A stretch of 62,243 nt of DNA from Hydrogenophaga sp. (GCA_018333605.1 JAGXSV010000030.1:1-62243), one strand, 5' to 3'; positions 44,069-54,122 are shown, counted from the first letter of the stretch. The notes: generated by a model from the letters alone, not told the origin. Program-made: numbers and translations.

Positions 44069-45253
44069 ATGCAACTCAACATGAAACTGGCCGTGCTCGC
44101 AGCGGCTGTCGCTTTGGCCGCTTGCGGTAAAAAGGAAGAGGCTGCGCCGGCTGCTCCCGCTGCGGCACCTGCTGCTGCCGAAGCTCAGGTTATCAAGATT
44201 GGTCACGTCGGTCCTACCAGCGGTGCCATTGCGCACCTCGGCAAGGACAACGAAAACGGCGCCAAGATGGCCATCGAAGAGCTGAATGCTGCTGGCCTGA
44301 CCATCGACGGCAAGCCAGCCAAATTTGAGCTTCTGGCCGAAGATGACGCCGGTGATCCCAAGCAGGGCACCGCTGCAGCCACCAAGCTGGTTGACGCCAA
44401 AGTTGCAGGCGTGATTGGTCACCTGAATTCCGGCACCACCATTCCCGCTTCGCAGATCTACAACGACGCTGGCATTCCCCAGATTTCCCCCTCCGCCACC
44501 AACCCCAAGTTCACCCGCCAGGGCTTCCCCGGCGTGTTCCGCATGGTGGCTGACGACGTGCACCTGGGTGGCACGCTGGGCAAGTACGCCGTGGAAACGC
44601 TCAAGGCCAAGACCGTGGCCGTGATTGACGACCGCACGGCCTACGGTCAGGGCGTGGCCGACGAGTTCGAAAAAGGTGTGATTGCTGCTGGCGGTACCGT
44701 GGTGGGCCGTGAGTTCACCAACGATAAAGCCACCGACTTCAACGCCATCCTGACCACCCTGAAGGCCAAGAAGCCTGATGTCGTGTTCTTCGGTGGTATG
44801 GACGCTGTGGCCGGCCCGATGCTCAAGCAAATGAAGGCCCTCGGCATCAACGCCAAGTTCATGGGTGGCGACGGCATCTGCTCCAGCGAGTTGCCGAAAC
44901 TGGCGGGCGACGGCATGGCCGATGAGCAGGTCTTCTGCGCCGAAGCGGGCGGAGTTGAAGGTGAGCAGAAAGCCGGCATGGACAAGTTCCGTGAAGACTT
45001 CAAGGCCAAGTTTGGCGCTGAAGTGCAGGTGTATGCACCTTATGTCTACGACGCTGTCAAGGTGATGGCCAATGCCATGGTGACGGCCAACTCAGCCGAC
45101 CCGGCCAAGTACCTGCCAGCGCTGAAAGCTACGGACTATAAAGGCGTGACCGGCAACATTGCCTTTGACGAAAAAGGCGACATCAAGAACGGTGCCCTGA
45201 CGCTGATGACCTACAAGGCCGGTGTCCGCACCACCCTGGCCGTCATTCGCTGA
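44069..45253 (+). CDS. Branched-chain amino acid ABC transporter substrate-binding lipoprotein
   Basis: A 394-residue LivJ/LivK-type binding protein. Its signal ends with a lipobox (LAAC), so it is a lipoprotein. An Ala/Pro-rich linker leads into VIKIGHVGPTSGAIAHLGKD. YGQGVADEFEKG and FFGGMDAVAGPMLKQM mark the type I Leu/Ile/Val-binding fold. No liv permease or ATPase genes adjoin. ATG 44069 gives the lipoprotein signal. A strong terminator follows, so it is probably expressed alone. Confidence 0.93.
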   Translation: MQLNMKLAVLAAAVALAACGKKEEAAPAAPAAAPAAAEAQVIKIGHVGPTSGAIAHLGKDNENGAKMAIEELNAAGLTIDGKPAKFELLAEDDAGDPKQGTAAATKLVDAKVAGVIGHLNSGTTIPASQIYNDAGIPQISPSATNPKFTRQGFPGVFRMVADDVHLGGTLGKYAVETLKAKTVAVIDDRTAYGQGVADEFEKGVIAAGGTVVGREFTNDKATDFNAILTTLKAKKPDVVFFGGMDAVAGPMLKQMKALGINAKFMGGDGICSSELPKLAGDGMADEQVFCAEAGGVEGEQKAGMDKFREDFKAKFGAEVQVYAPYVYDAVKVMANAMVTANSADPAKYLPALKATDYKGVTGNIAFDEKGDIKNGALTLMTYKAGVRTTLAVIR

Positions 45254-45298
45254 TCGCATGGGTACATGGTCAAAGCCGCCACGGCTTTGACACCTTGT

Positions 45299-45336
45299 AA
45301 AAACCACCTTGCGGAACCGCAAGGTGGTTTTTTTTG
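45299..45336 (+). terminator. Strong Rho-independent terminator
   Basis: AAAACCACCTTGCGG pairs with CCGCAAGGTGGTTTT around a two-base AA centre, followed by more T. The symmetry means it can work on both strands. It ends the Liv-type binding protein gene 45 bases after its stop. Confidence 0.92.
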
Positions 45337-45630
45337 CGCGCTCAAAACGGCTTGAGCCAGTCAGGAATCCTCGCCCCAACCCGCAAGCGGAAGGGGACGA
45401 GAAGTCACCGCCGGGCCAAATCACCATTCAGCAGATTCGTCCTTCCTCTGACACCGGCCATCTGAACCGAATGGCCCTCAGAACGTGATTGCGATCCCGT
45501 TCCGGGACAGGACTGTCCGGCAATCGCGCCCGTTGCCGTGAAACAGGAGCACGGCACAAGCCTGTTGCGATCGGATTCAATCCGTGGCAGGCTGGCAAAA
45601 TGCGTCGGGCTGCGGGAGGATAATTTACCC
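45337..45630. other. Intergenic region before trhO, no gene seen
   Basis: About 290 bases between the terminator and the trhO start contain no recognisable gene or RNA. A purine-rich GGGAGGA (45614-45620) at the end is the trhO ribosome binding site. No clear promoter boxes are seen. Confidence 0.5.
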
Positions 45631-46626
45631 ATGAATGCTGTGACCAATTCCCCCCCGACCAGTCCCGTCGATGCCGCCCTTCAATCCCAGCCCTACCTCA
45701 CCGCCGCGCTGTACAAATTCGTCGATTTGCCCGATTACCGTGCCCTGCGCGAGCCGCTGCTGGCCTGTTGCGAAGCCCATCAGGTCAAGGGCACGCTGCT
45801 GTTGGCCAGCGAAGGCATCAACGGCACCATTGCCGGGCCAGAGGCCGGTGTGCGCGCCGTGCTGGCCCATCTGCATGCCGACCCGCGCCTGGCCAGCCTG
45901 CAGCATAAAGAAGCCTGGGCCGACAAGCCGCCTTTTTTGCGCATGAAGGTGCGACTGAAGAAGGAAATCGTCACCCTGCGGGTGCCCGAGCTTGATCCGA
46001 ACAAAACGGTGGGCCAGTACGTGAAGCCGCAAGACTGGAACGCCTTGCTGGCCGACCCGGAGGTGGTGGTGATCGACACCCGCAACGACTATGAAGTGGT
46101 CATTGGCACGTTCAAGGGCGCCATCAACCCCAACATCAAAACGTTTACCGAGCTGCCCGCCTGGCTCGACGCCCAGCCTGCCCTGCAGGCCGGGTCCGCT
46201 AAAAAGACCAAGGTGGCCATGTTTTGCACCGGTGGTATTCGCTGCGAAAAGTCCACCGCGCTGATGAAGATGCGCGGTTTTGACGAGGTGTACCACCTGG
46301 AAGGCGGCATCCTGAAATATTTGGAAGAAATTCCACCGGAGCACAGTATTTGGCAGGGCGAGTGCTTTGTGTTCGACGAGCGGGTGAGCGTCGGCCATGG
46401 TCTTCAACCCGGCCCCTACGGCCTGTGCCGCTCGTGCCGCTGGCCGCTCAGCGCTGAAGACAAGGCGTCACCGCACTATGTCAAAGGCGTGAGTTGCCCG
46501 CAATGCCACGACAAGCGCAGTCCGGAGGAAAAAGCCCACCTGGCCGAGCGCCAGCGCCAGGTGGAGCTGGCTGAAGCCCGGGGCGAGGTGCATGTGGGCG
46601 CACGGCTTCACAACCACGAGCACTGA
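45631..46626 (+). CDS. trhO: tRNA uridine(34) hydroxylase, rhodanese-like (TrhO/YceA)
   Basis: A 331-residue oxygen-dependent enzyme that makes ho5U34 in tRNA. An N-terminal ferredoxin-like domain ([13 protein letters not shown]) is followed by a rhodanese domain with the active-site loop [13 protein letters not shown]-terminal zinc-finger-like part has CRSCRWPLS and CPQCHD. ATG 45631 is chosen for its strong ribosome binding site. Confidence 0.94.
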   Translation: MNAVTNSPPTSPVDAALQSQPYLTAALYKFVDLPDYRALREPLLACCEAHQVKGTLLLASEGINGTIAGPEAGVRAVLAHLHADPRLASLQHKEAWADKPPFLRMKVRLKKEIVTLRVPELDPNKTVGQYVKPQDWNALLADPEVVVIDTRNDYEVVIGTFKGAINPNIKTFTELPAWLDAQPALQAGSAKKTKVAMFCTGGIRCEKSTALMKMRGFDEVYHLEGGILKYLEEIPPEHSIWQGECFVFDERVSVGHGLQPGPYGLCRSCRWPLSAEDKASPHYVKGVSCPQCHDKRSPEEKAHLAERQRQVELAEARGEVHVGARLHNHEH

Positions 46627-46670
46627 ACGCGGCCCGAATCCGGGCGCCCGGCGCACATGCCCAGGGCTGC

Positions 46671-47807
46671 TTACATCGACGCTTCCAGCATCTCGCGGTA
46701 GTCGGCCACGCTGGCGCTGCGGGGGTTGGTCTTGTGGCAATGGTCGGCCAGCGCGCCGGTGATGATTTTTTCAAACCAGTCGTGTTCCACATGCAGGGCA
46801 GCGAGACCGGCAGGAAGGCCCAGGCGGGCGTTCATGTCGCGAATCGCCTGCGGTATATCGCGCCCACTGCGCAAGCCCATGGCATGCGCCATGCGGTCCA
46901 GACGGCGCTCTTTCTGCACCGACTCGGCGCCAGCGTTGAACTGGATCACCGCCGGTAAAAAAAGTGCGTTCAGGGTGCCGTGGTGCAGGCGCGGGTTCAC
47001 GCCGCCCAGGCTGTGGCTGAGCGAGTGCACACAACCCAGGCCTTTTTGGAACGCCATGGCGCCTTGCATGCTGGCGCTCATCATGTTCAGGCGCGCTTCG
47101 CGGTCTTGTCCATCTTGGGTCGCGCGCTCAATATGGGCCCAGCCGCGCTCCAGGCCGTCCAGCGCAATCCCGTCGGCCGGCGGGTTGAAGGCGGGCGCCA
47201 TGAAGGTTTCCATGCAATGGGCAATGGCGTCCATGCCAGTCGCTGCGGTCAACATAGGCGGCAGGCCCAGGGTGAGCTCGGGGTCGAGCAAGGCGGTTTT
47301 GGGCACCAGGTGCCAGCTGTGAAAACCGAGCTTTCGGCCATCGTCCACGATCACAATAGCGCCGCGCGCCACTTCGCTGCCGGTGCCCGCAGTGGTAGGT
47401 ACCGCAATCAGGGGGGGCACACGGTCGGTGATTTTGGGCGAGCCGCCTTCGATGGTGGCGTAGGTTTTCAGCGGGCCTTCGTGGGTGGAGGCAATGGCCA
47501 CGCCTTTGGCGCAGTCGATGGCGCTGCCGCCGCCCAGCGCAATCAAGCCGTCGCAGCCTTCTCGCTGGTACACCGCCACGGCCGCACGCACGGCCGCTTC
47601 GTTGGGGTTGGATGGCGTTTCGTCAAACACCGCCGGCGCAATACCGGGCAGGGCAGCCCGCGCCTTGTCCAGCAGGCCGGCCACGCGCACGCCAGCATCG
47701 GTCACGATGAGTGGTCGGGTGATCCCCACCCGCTTGCATTCGGCCTGCAGTTGCGCCAGGGCGCCGAACTCGATCAGGATGTTGGTCACATACAGAATTT
47801 GGGCCAT
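46671..47807 (-). CDS. Iron-containing alcohol dehydrogenase
   Basis: A 378-residue group III alcohol dehydrogenase. The NAD-binding GGGSAIDCAKG and the metal-binding block MDAIAHCMETFMAP with GCVHSLSHSLGG are visible. Such enzymes oxidise simple alcohols or diols or reduce aldehydes; the substrate is not evident. It stands alone, convergent with trhO. Confidence 0.92.
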   Translation of the reverse strand: MAQILYVTNILIEFGALAQLQAECKRVGITRPLIVTDAGVRVAGLLDKARAALPGIAPAVFDETPSNPNEAAVRAAVAVYQREGCDGLIALGGGSAIDCAKGVAIASTHEGPLKTYATIEGGSPKITDRVPPLIAVPTTAGTGSEVARGAIVIVDDGRKLGFHSWHLVPKTALLDPELTLGLPPMLTAATGMDAIAHCMETFMAPAFNPPADGIALDGLERGWAHIERATQDGQDREARLNMMSASMQGAMAFQKGLGCVHSLSHSLGGVNPRLHHGTLNALFLPAVIQFNAGAESVQKERRLDRMAHAMGLRSGRDIPQAIRDMNARLGLPAGLAALHVEHDWFEKIITGALADHCHKTNPRSASVADYREMLEASM

Positions 47808-47922
47808 GCGGGTCTCTCGTGGTCGTTGGAAGACAAAGTAAAACTATACGGCCGGGCGCGCTCGAAGCCAATGCCGCCCGCGCGACGAGCGGTCCCGCAA
47901 AAGACAGCCACAATGCCCACCC

Positions 47923-48906
47923 ATGTCGCACCACAAGAACCCCCGGGCCTTGCTCACGCCGCTGATGCGTGGCCTGCTCGACCGCATGGCCCGCGCCGGA
48001 CATCCGCCCCTGCATGCGCTCACGCCCGCTCAGGCCAAGCAGACTTACGAAGCGGGTGCCACCGTGCTCGACATTGCGCCCCACAAACTGGCGCGTGTGG
48101 AGCACCTGAAGCTTCCGGCCCGCGATGGATTTGAGCTGGCCGCCCGCCTCTTTGCGCCCCAAGCCGAGCGCCCGCTGCCGGTGCTGCTGTACCTGCATGG
48201 CGGGGGCTTTACGGTGGGCAGCGTGGCCAGCCACGAAAGGCTGTGCCGCCACCTGGCCCACCTGGCCCGCTGCGCGGTGGTGTCGGTGGACTACCGGCTG
48301 GCACCCGAATGGAAGTTCCCCACCGCTGTGGAAGACACCTGGGACAGCCTGGCCTGGCTGCGCGATCACGCCGCCGCGCTGCGGCTGGACGGCTCGCGCA
48401 TGGCCATCGGAGGCGACAGCGCGGGCGGCACCCTGGCGGCCGTCACAGCCATCGGTGCACGCGATGCGGGCTGGCCGCTGGCGCTGCAGTTGCTGTTTTA
48501 CCCGGGCTGCGCCGGCCACCAGAACACGCCTTCACACCACACGTTTGCCAAAGGCTTTCTGCTCGAAGAGCCGCACATCAGCTACTTTTTCGACCACTAC
48601 CTGCGCAGCGCCGCCGACCGTGACGACTGGCGATTTGCCCCGCTGGACGGCGTCGACGCCACCGGCCAGGTGCGCGAGCTGGACGGCGTGGCGCCCGCCT
48701 GGGTGGGCCTGGCCGAATGCGACCCGTTGACCGACGAGGGCCTGCTCTACGCCGATCGCCTGCGCATGGCGGGTGTGCCCGTGGACCTGGAGATTTACGC
48801 CGGGGTGGTACACGGCTTCATCAACTTCGGTCGCGCCATTCCGCAGGCGCTGACCGCCCACAACGACGCCGCGCGGGCGCTGCGTCACGCTTTTGGAGGC
48901 TCCTGA
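47923..48906 (+). CDS. HSL-family alpha/beta hydrolase (esterase)
   Basis: A 327-residue esterase of the hormone-sensitive lipase family. The oxyanion-hole motif HGGGFTVGS, the nucleophile GDSAGG, the acid in ECDPLTDEG and the histidine in VVHGFINFG make a complete active site. It is directly followed by the thioesterase-GNAT gene (TGA next to ATG), so the two are probably co-translated. Confidence 0.92.
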   Translation: MSHHKNPRALLTPLMRGLLDRMARAGHPPLHALTPAQAKQTYEAGATVLDIAPHKLARVEHLKLPARDGFELAARLFAPQAERPLPVLLYLHGGGFTVGSVASHERLCRHLAHLARCAVVSVDYRLAPEWKFPTAVEDTWDSLAWLRDHAAALRLDGSRMAIGGDSAGGTLAAVTAIGARDAGWPLALQLLFYPGCAGHQNTPSHHTFAKGFLLEEPHISYFFDHYLRSAADRDDWRFAPLDGVDATGQVRELDGVAPAWVGLAECDPLTDEGLLYADRLRMAGVPVDLEIYAGVVHGFINFGRAIPQALTAHNDAARALRHAFGGS

Positions 48907-49773
48907 ATGACCGCACTGAAACGGGCTGATTTCCGCTTTTTCCACCGCATGCGGGTGCGCTGGGCCGAGGTGGACATGCAAAAGATCGTGTTCAACGCGC
49001 ACTACCTGATGTATTTCGACACCGCCATAGCCGATTACTGGCGCGCCCTGTGTCTGCCCTACCAGGCCACCATGGATCAGCTGGAAGGGGATTTGTATGT
49101 GGTGAAGGCCACGGTCGAGTTTCACGCCTCAGCGCGGGTGGACGACCAGATCGAGGTGGCCATGAAGTGCAGCCGCATCGGCAGTTCGTCCATGACCTTC
49201 ACCGGTGCCATCTTCCGCGGCGACGAGCACCTGATCACTGGTGACATCGTCTATGTGTTCGCCGACCCGGCCACCCAAAAATCGCGCCCGGTGCCGCCGG
49301 CACTGCGCGAGATCGTGCTGGGCTACGAGGCCGGCGAAGCCATGAGCACGCTCAAGGTGGGCCCCTGGAGCTTGCTGGGGCCGGACGCGCAGCGCATCCG
49401 CACCGAGGTGTTTGTGCAGGAACAGCGCATTCCCAAAGAGCTGGAATGGGACGAGGCCGATGCCACCGCAGTGCACGCCGTGGCCTACAACCGCCTCGGT
49501 GTGCCCGTGGCGACCGGACGCTACCAGGGCACGCAAGCGGGCGTGGTGAAGGTGGGCCGGATGGCGGTGACCCGTGTGCTGCGCGGTGGCCACCTGGGCC
49601 GCGACGTGCTGCACGCCCTGATGGGTGCGGCCCGCGGGGGTGGTGCGGGTGCAGTGGTACTGCATGCCCAGCGCAGCGCTGAAGGCTTCTACAGCCGCCT
49701 GGGTTACCAGTGCCGGGGCGAGCCCTTCGTGGAGGCGGGTATTGACCACGTGGAGATGGTCACGAAACTCTGA
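48907..49773 (+). CDS. Fusion of a YbgC/FadM-type acyl-CoA thioesterase and a GNAT acetyltransferase
   Basis: A 288-residue two-domain protein. Residues 1-140 are a hotdog-fold thioesterase (RVRWAEVDMQKIVFNAHYLM, with the catalytic Asp). Residues 145-288 are a GNAT domain (VGRMAVTRVLRGGHLGRDVL, then AEGFYSRLGYQCRGEPF) like ElaA. The fusion suggests linked chemistry on an acyl- or acetyl-CoA substrate; no specific reaction is known to me. It begins right at the stop of the esterase gene. Confidence 0.9.
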   Translation: MTALKRADFRFFHRMRVRWAEVDMQKIVFNAHYLMYFDTAIADYWRALCLPYQATMDQLEGDLYVVKATVEFHASARVDDQIEVAMKCSRIGSSSMTFTGAIFRGDEHLITGDIVYVFADPATQKSRPVPPALREIVLGYEAGEAMSTLKVGPWSLLGPDAQRIRTEVFVQEQRIPKELEWDEADATAVHAVAYNRLGVPVATGRYQGTQAGVVKVGRMAVTRVLRGGHLGRDVLHALMGAARGGGAGAVVLHAQRSAEGFYSRLGYQCRGEPFVEAGIDHVEMVTKL

Positions 49774-49923
49774 TGCCGGTTCGGCACGGCGCATTGGGGT
49801 CCGCTGGCTCAAGCGACAATAACGAATCAGTGGTGCCGACCCATCCGCCCGGCAGCCTCGTACGGCTCAGCATCATCAGCGGGATGGATCGTCCACGCCG
49901 TTGCCCACCCCGACTGCAGTTCC

Positions 49924-52218
49924 ATGGCCAAGACAAAGCGCAACGCGCCACCCCAATCCAGCACCCGCGCCCCAGCCAACCGTCCCGACACTTCGGTCGC
50001 GCCCGCCCAGGCTTCGGCTGAGGCGTCGATCCCTCCTGTGAGCGTGGCGAACTTGCCTGGCGAGGCGCTGCAGGGGGACTGGACGGTCGTCATCCTGGCT
50101 CTCATGATGTTTCTGGCGCCAGCGCTGGGGGTGCCCAACGAAGAAATGCTGCAGGACACGCTGAAATCCATCGTGGTGTCTTTTTCGGCCCTGGTGGCGG
50201 CCCTGTCCTTTTTCTGGAACCAGCGCAACCGCGACCAGGCGCTGCGCTGGCACGCCGTGATCTGCCTGCCCTTGCTGCTCATGGCCTACGCCCTGGGCAG
50301 CATGGTTTGGTCACACACGTTCCTGGCCGGCGTTGAAGCCATCCGGTGGTTCATTTTTGCAGTCATCGTCTGGCTGGGGCTGAACACGCTGAACCGGGAA
50401 CGCCTGCCCACCCTGGCCTGGGGTATCCACGCGGGTGCTTTTTTTGCGGCACTCTGGACGGCTCTGCAGTTTTGGGTGGACTTCAAGTGGTTTCCGCAAG
50501 GCCCCAATCCGGCGTCCACCTTTGTCAACCGCAACTTCTTCGCCGAGTTCGTGGTCTGCACGCTGCCGTTTTCGGTGTACTTGCTGACCCGCGCGCGCAA
50601 CAGTGCCACGGTGGCACTGCTGGCGTTTTCCATCGGGTTCAACCTGGTTGCCATGTTCATGACCGGTACCCGCTCGGCCTTGCTGGCGTTCGTGGCCCTG
50701 CTGTGTGTCATGCCGGTGGTGTTGTGGCGTTACCGCGGGCATCTGGCCATGAGTGGCTGGGATGCGGGGCACCGCCTCCTGGCCGTGGGGGTGCTGGTGG
50801 CCACGGTGTTGGGCCTGGGCCTGGTCGGCACCGGCAACCCGAAGTTGATCGAAGAGAACCGGGTGGAAGGTCGCGGGCTCAATGCGTTGGAACGGGGGTT
50901 CGCGCGAGCAAAATCCATGACACAAGCCGAGGAATACACCGAACGCTCGTTTTCGGTGCGCTGGGTCATGTGGCAGGCCACAGGCCGCGTCATTGCACAG
51001 CGTCCACTGAGCGGTGTGGGTGCCGGAGCCTGGGAAGTGGAGATTCCGCGCTACCAGACCGAAGGCTCTCAGCTCGAAACCGACTACTACGTGCACAACG
51101 AAATTTTGCAGTTGCTGGCCGAATACGGGCTGACGGGCTGGCTGTTTTTGCTGGGTTTGCTGGGCTATCTGGCGCGCGCAGCCTGGCGCACGCTGTGCCT
51201 GAAGGGAGAGGACGCGCAGGCAGAGGGCATGCTGCGGGCCACCACATTGGCGGGTTTGATGGCGTTTCTGATCGTTAGCAACGCGGGTTTCCCGTGGCGT
51301 ATGGCAACCACCGGCGCCTTGTTTGCGGTGTGCCTGGGCATTTTGGCCGCTTCTGATGCGCGCCTGGCCCAGCGCGGCTGGACAGCGGCCGCCCGGCTGC
51401 ACTGGACACCCGTTTTTTCAAAGATGGGCACCGTGGCCACCCTGGGCTGCCTGGCGCTGGCGGCCTATATCACCCAGCAGGCTGTGACCTGCGAGCGCCT
51501 GATCGTCAACGCCACCAAGATTGCGTTGTCGGTGAGCCAGTCGGGTGACTACAACCATCCCAAATGGATCAAGCCGCGCGAAGACATGCTGCGCATGATC
51601 AGGGAAGGTATCGAGATCAACCCGCATTACCGGAAGATCACGCCCATGGTGGCCGACGAACTGGCCAAATGGGGCGACTGGACCAATGCCGTCTGGATCT
51701 GGGAATCGGTGCTGGCCTCGCGACCCTACGTGGTCGCCATCATGAGCAACGTGGCGCGCGGTTATGTCCAGATGGGTCAGCCCGAACAAGCCAGGATCAT
51801 GCTGGAGCGTGCCAAGTTGCTGCAACCCAAGGCGCCGTCGGTGCGCTCGCTGGAAGTGATTTTGCTCAGCCGCAGCGGCCACGAGACCCAGGCGCTGGCG
51901 ATGGCCCGCGAAGACATCACCGCGGGCAAGTACGACTACGACATGGTCAACACGGGCTATGTGCTGGCTATGCGGCAACAAGACTGGGACCTGGCCATTC
52001 TGTCCATGGAATTGCGCAACAAAGGCTGGCCTGACACCAAACCGGACGGCGATGCCAAGCTGGGGAACGCGTGGCTGGGCAAAGGCGACATGGCCAAGGC
52101 CATGGAACATTTTCGCGCTGCGGTGGCCACCACGCCAACAGGCCAGAAGCAGAACACGCTGAACATGATTCCGCCGGGGCTGTGGCCGCAGTTGCAGCCA
52201 CAAGCTGCCAACCAGTAA
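49924..52218 (+). CDS. O-antigen ligase-like membrane protein with TPR-like C-terminus
   Basis: A 764-residue protein of the WaaL/Wzy/PglL superfamily. After a 45-residue Pro/Ala-rich cytoplasmic head come about twelve membrane helices. A large periplasmic loop contains SGVGAGAWEVEIPRYQTEG and the key histidine in DYYVHNEILQLLAEYGLTG. The last 240 residues are soluble, helical and TPR-like (YVQMGQPEQARIMLERAKLL). It may join glycans to lipid A or proteins, or polymerise them. No glycan genes adjoin. Confidence 0.85.
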   Translation: MAKTKRNAPPQSSTRAPANRPDTSVAPAQASAEASIPPVSVANLPGEALQGDWTVVILALMMFLAPALGVPNEEMLQDTLKSIVVSFSALVAALSFFWNQRNRDQALRWHAVICLPLLLMAYALGSMVWSHTFLAGVEAIRWFIFAVIVWLGLNTLNRERLPTLAWGIHAGAFFAALWTALQFWVDFKWFPQGPNPASTFVNRNFFAEFVVCTLPFSVYLLTRARNSATVALLAFSIGFNLVAMFMTGTRSALLAFVALLCVMPVVLWRYRGHLAMSGWDAGHRLLAVGVLVATVLGLGLVGTGNPKLIEENRVEGRGLNALERGFARAKSMTQAEEYTERSFSVRWVMWQATGRVIAQRPLSGVGAGAWEVEIPRYQTEGSQLETDYYVHNEILQLLAEYGLTGWLFLLGLLGYLARAAWRTLCLKGEDAQAEGMLRATTLAGLMAFLIVSNAGFPWRMATTGALFAVCLGILAASDARLAQRGWTAAARLHWTPVFSKMGTVATLGCLALAAYITQQAVTCERLIVNATKIALSVSQSGDYNHPKWIKPREDMLRMIREGIEINPHYRKITPMVADELAKWGDWTNAVWIWESVLASRPYVVAIMSNVARGYVQMGQPEQARIMLERAKLLQPKAPSVRSLEVILLSRSGHETQALAMAREDITAGKYDYDMVNTGYVLAMRQQDWDLAILSMELRNKGWPDTKPDGDAKLGNAWLGKGDMAKAMEHFRAAVATTPTGQKQNTLNMIPPGLWPQLQPQAANQ

Positions 52219-52246
52219 ACTGGCCCTGCGGCGGCAGTCGCGGCCC

Positions 52247-53137
52247 TCACCAATGCAGGGTTTCCCTGCGGTGCAAGGTTTGCCCGGTTTCGCTCCTGTG
52301 GTGTGGGTCTTGAGGCGCAGTGGCGTGCGCATGGGTCCACTCGTCCAGGCTTACCTGCCATCCCGCCGTCGTGGGCTCCTGGCGCTGAACGCGCACCACC
52401 AGACTGCTGCGCGTGCCATAGCCACGGTCGGGCATGCGAACGAAGGGGCTGGACAATTGGCGCTCCAGCGCCAGCGCCACCCCGGTGCTGGGCAAATCCG
52501 CATCCTCGGCCAACCGGTCATCCCACAGCGCCTGGCGCAGACTGCCCGACCAGGTGGGAGGATCCTCCGGCTGGGGGGCATGCACCAGTTGAACCGATTG
52601 TTCGAGCGACGTGCGCAGCGCCTTCGTCAAGCGCAGCGTCTTGGGCCAGGGGCTGTCAAGGGTGGCGTTGGACAACCCGTAGACGCCAGCACTCAACCGC
52701 TGGCTGTGCAACTGGGGTCGATGCACCTCGTGAGGATGCTGGGGATCGCGATTGCCCAGCCAGGCCCAGAAGTCCTGGTGAAAATCGCCGACCACCAGGT
52801 TGAAGCCGCCGTAGGCACCGGGGTCGATCCTGGCTTGCAGGCCATCCCAGTCCAGGTCGCCAGCAAGCCACAGGGTGGCCAACTCGCCCCGGCTGCGCGG
52901 TCCAGAACCCGGTTGTCCATCGCGCACATTGGTCAACATGGCCACGCGTCCGCTGGGGCTGACACCCAGCCAGGTGCCCCCATCGCGCAGGTCACGCCCA
53001 GCCACCACTTCGGTGCCTGAGGTCAGCGTCCAGCGGTGCAGTCCGGCCGTGGGACGGTCCAGAAACTCGTCCCGGTTGGCCGCAATCAGGAGCGGGAACG
53101 CCGGGTGGACGTTCACTGCGAAGGCGATCAGGCACAT
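52247..53137 (-). CDS. NRDE (TANGO2-like) family protein
   Basis: A 296-residue protein beginning MCLIAFAVNVHPAFPLLIAA, followed by NRDEFLDRPT, the signature that names the family. WLGVSPSGRVAMLTNVRDG is also typical. Family members are found from bacteria to mitochondria and have been linked to heme or lipid handling; the exact activity is uncertain. It converges with the O-antigen ligase-like gene and lies just downstream of ygfZ. Confidence 0.9.
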   Translation of the reverse strand: MCLIAFAVNVHPAFPLLIAANRDEFLDRPTAGLHRWTLTSGTEVVAGRDLRDGGTWLGVSPSGRVAMLTNVRDGQPGSGPRSRGELATLWLAGDLDWDGLQARIDPGAYGGFNLVVGDFHQDFWAWLGNRDPQHPHEVHRPQLHSQRLSAGVYGLSNATLDSPWPKTLRLTKALRTSLEQSVQLVHAPQPEDPPTWSGSLRQALWDDRLAEDADLPSTGVALALERQLSSPFVRMPDRGYGTRSSLVVRVQRQEPTTAGWQVSLDEWTHAHATAPQDPHHRSETGQTLHRRETLHW

Positions 53138-53168
53138 GGACGCTTTCCGTCACCCGTGGGGTCAGGGG

Positions 53169-54122
53169 TCAGATGTCGTCCAGCAAAGGGTAGGGCAGCG
53201 GCAGCACGCTCAGTGCCGGGCCTTGCGCAGACCCGGCACTGAGCTTGCCACCCTCGGCCGCTCGCGTCTGCATCGACACCAAGGCGTGCCAGCCGCCGGC
53301 CGGGCAGGGCGCTGCAGCAGCAACCGTGCCGCAGGGTTGCTCGGCGTCGCTGTCATGAAACACCTCCTGCCCCAGGGCCAGCGATGCATCGGCATGAACC
53401 AGATACGCACGGCGCTTCAGCGTCCCCCTAAACTGGCTGCGAGCCACCACCTCCTGGCCGGGGTAGCAGCCTTTCTTGAAGTTCACACCGCCCACCGACT
53501 CGTAGTTCAGCATCTGCGGCACAAACGCTTCAAAAATGGGCTGCGTGAGCGTGGCCACGCCACTCATCACGTCCAGCCAGGCCCAGTGCGCCGTGTCCAT
53601 CAGGGGCCCGTCGGGCTTGGGCGCCACGCCGTCCCGTACAGGCGCAACCCACAGGGCGCGCGCCACGCCGCAGGCGGGGTACAGGCGCACCCAATGGGCG
53701 CCCTCGTCGTCAGTGGTGAAGCTCCACGGCTTTTCGGGGAGGCTGGTGGCGCCTGCGCCAGCCACACCCCACAGGGCAAAGGCGTCGCTGGCGTCGCTCA
53801 GCTTGACCTGCGCACGCAGCACAAACAGGGACAAACGCTTGAGTGTGGCGGGCAGCAGGTCGCGGCTGCACACCAGCAAAATGTCGTCGTGGCTGCGTTT
53901 AAAACCCACAAAACTGGCCTGCATGCGCCCTTTTGCCGAACAAAAAGCAGCCAGTCGGGCTTCGGACAGCCCCAGCAGTGAAAAGTCTTGCGTGAGCTGG
54001 CCGTGCAAAAACTTGGCGGCATCCGCGCCCTGTGCGCGCATCACGCCCCAATGGGGGAGGGGAGCTGCGCCCTGCAGGCGGGTGGGGTCAAACGTGGGGT
54101 CCGAGGCGGTGGCATGGCTCAT
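53169..54122 (-). CDS. ygfZ: Folate-binding protein YgfZ
   Basis: A 317-residue folate-dependent protein related to glycine-cleavage T protein. It helps maintain iron-sulfur enzymes, including the tRNA methylthiolase MiaB. The diagnostic KGCYPGQEVVARSQFRG is present. It is divergent from mltG across 111 bases. Confidence 0.94.
   Translation of the reverse strand: MSHATASDPTFDPTRLQGAAPLPHWGVMRAQGADAAKFLHGQLTQDFSLLGLSEARLAAFCSAKGRMQASFVGFKRSHDDILLVCSRDLLPATLKRLSLFVLRAQVKLSDASDAFALWGVAGAGATSLPEKPWSFTTDDEGAHWVRLYPACGVARALWVAPVRDGVAPKPDGPLMDTAHWAWLDVMSGVATLTQPIFEAFVPQMLNYESVGGVNFKKGCYPGQEVVARSQFRGTLKRRAYLVHADASLALGQEVFHDSDAEQPCGTVAAAAPCPAGGWHALVSMQTRAAEGGKLSAGSAQGPALSVLPLPYPLLDDI

Noticed and set aside
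44069-45253. Possible liv operon start
   Set aside because: The gene is followed by a strong terminator and no permease or ATPase genes, so only a single binding-protein gene is supported.
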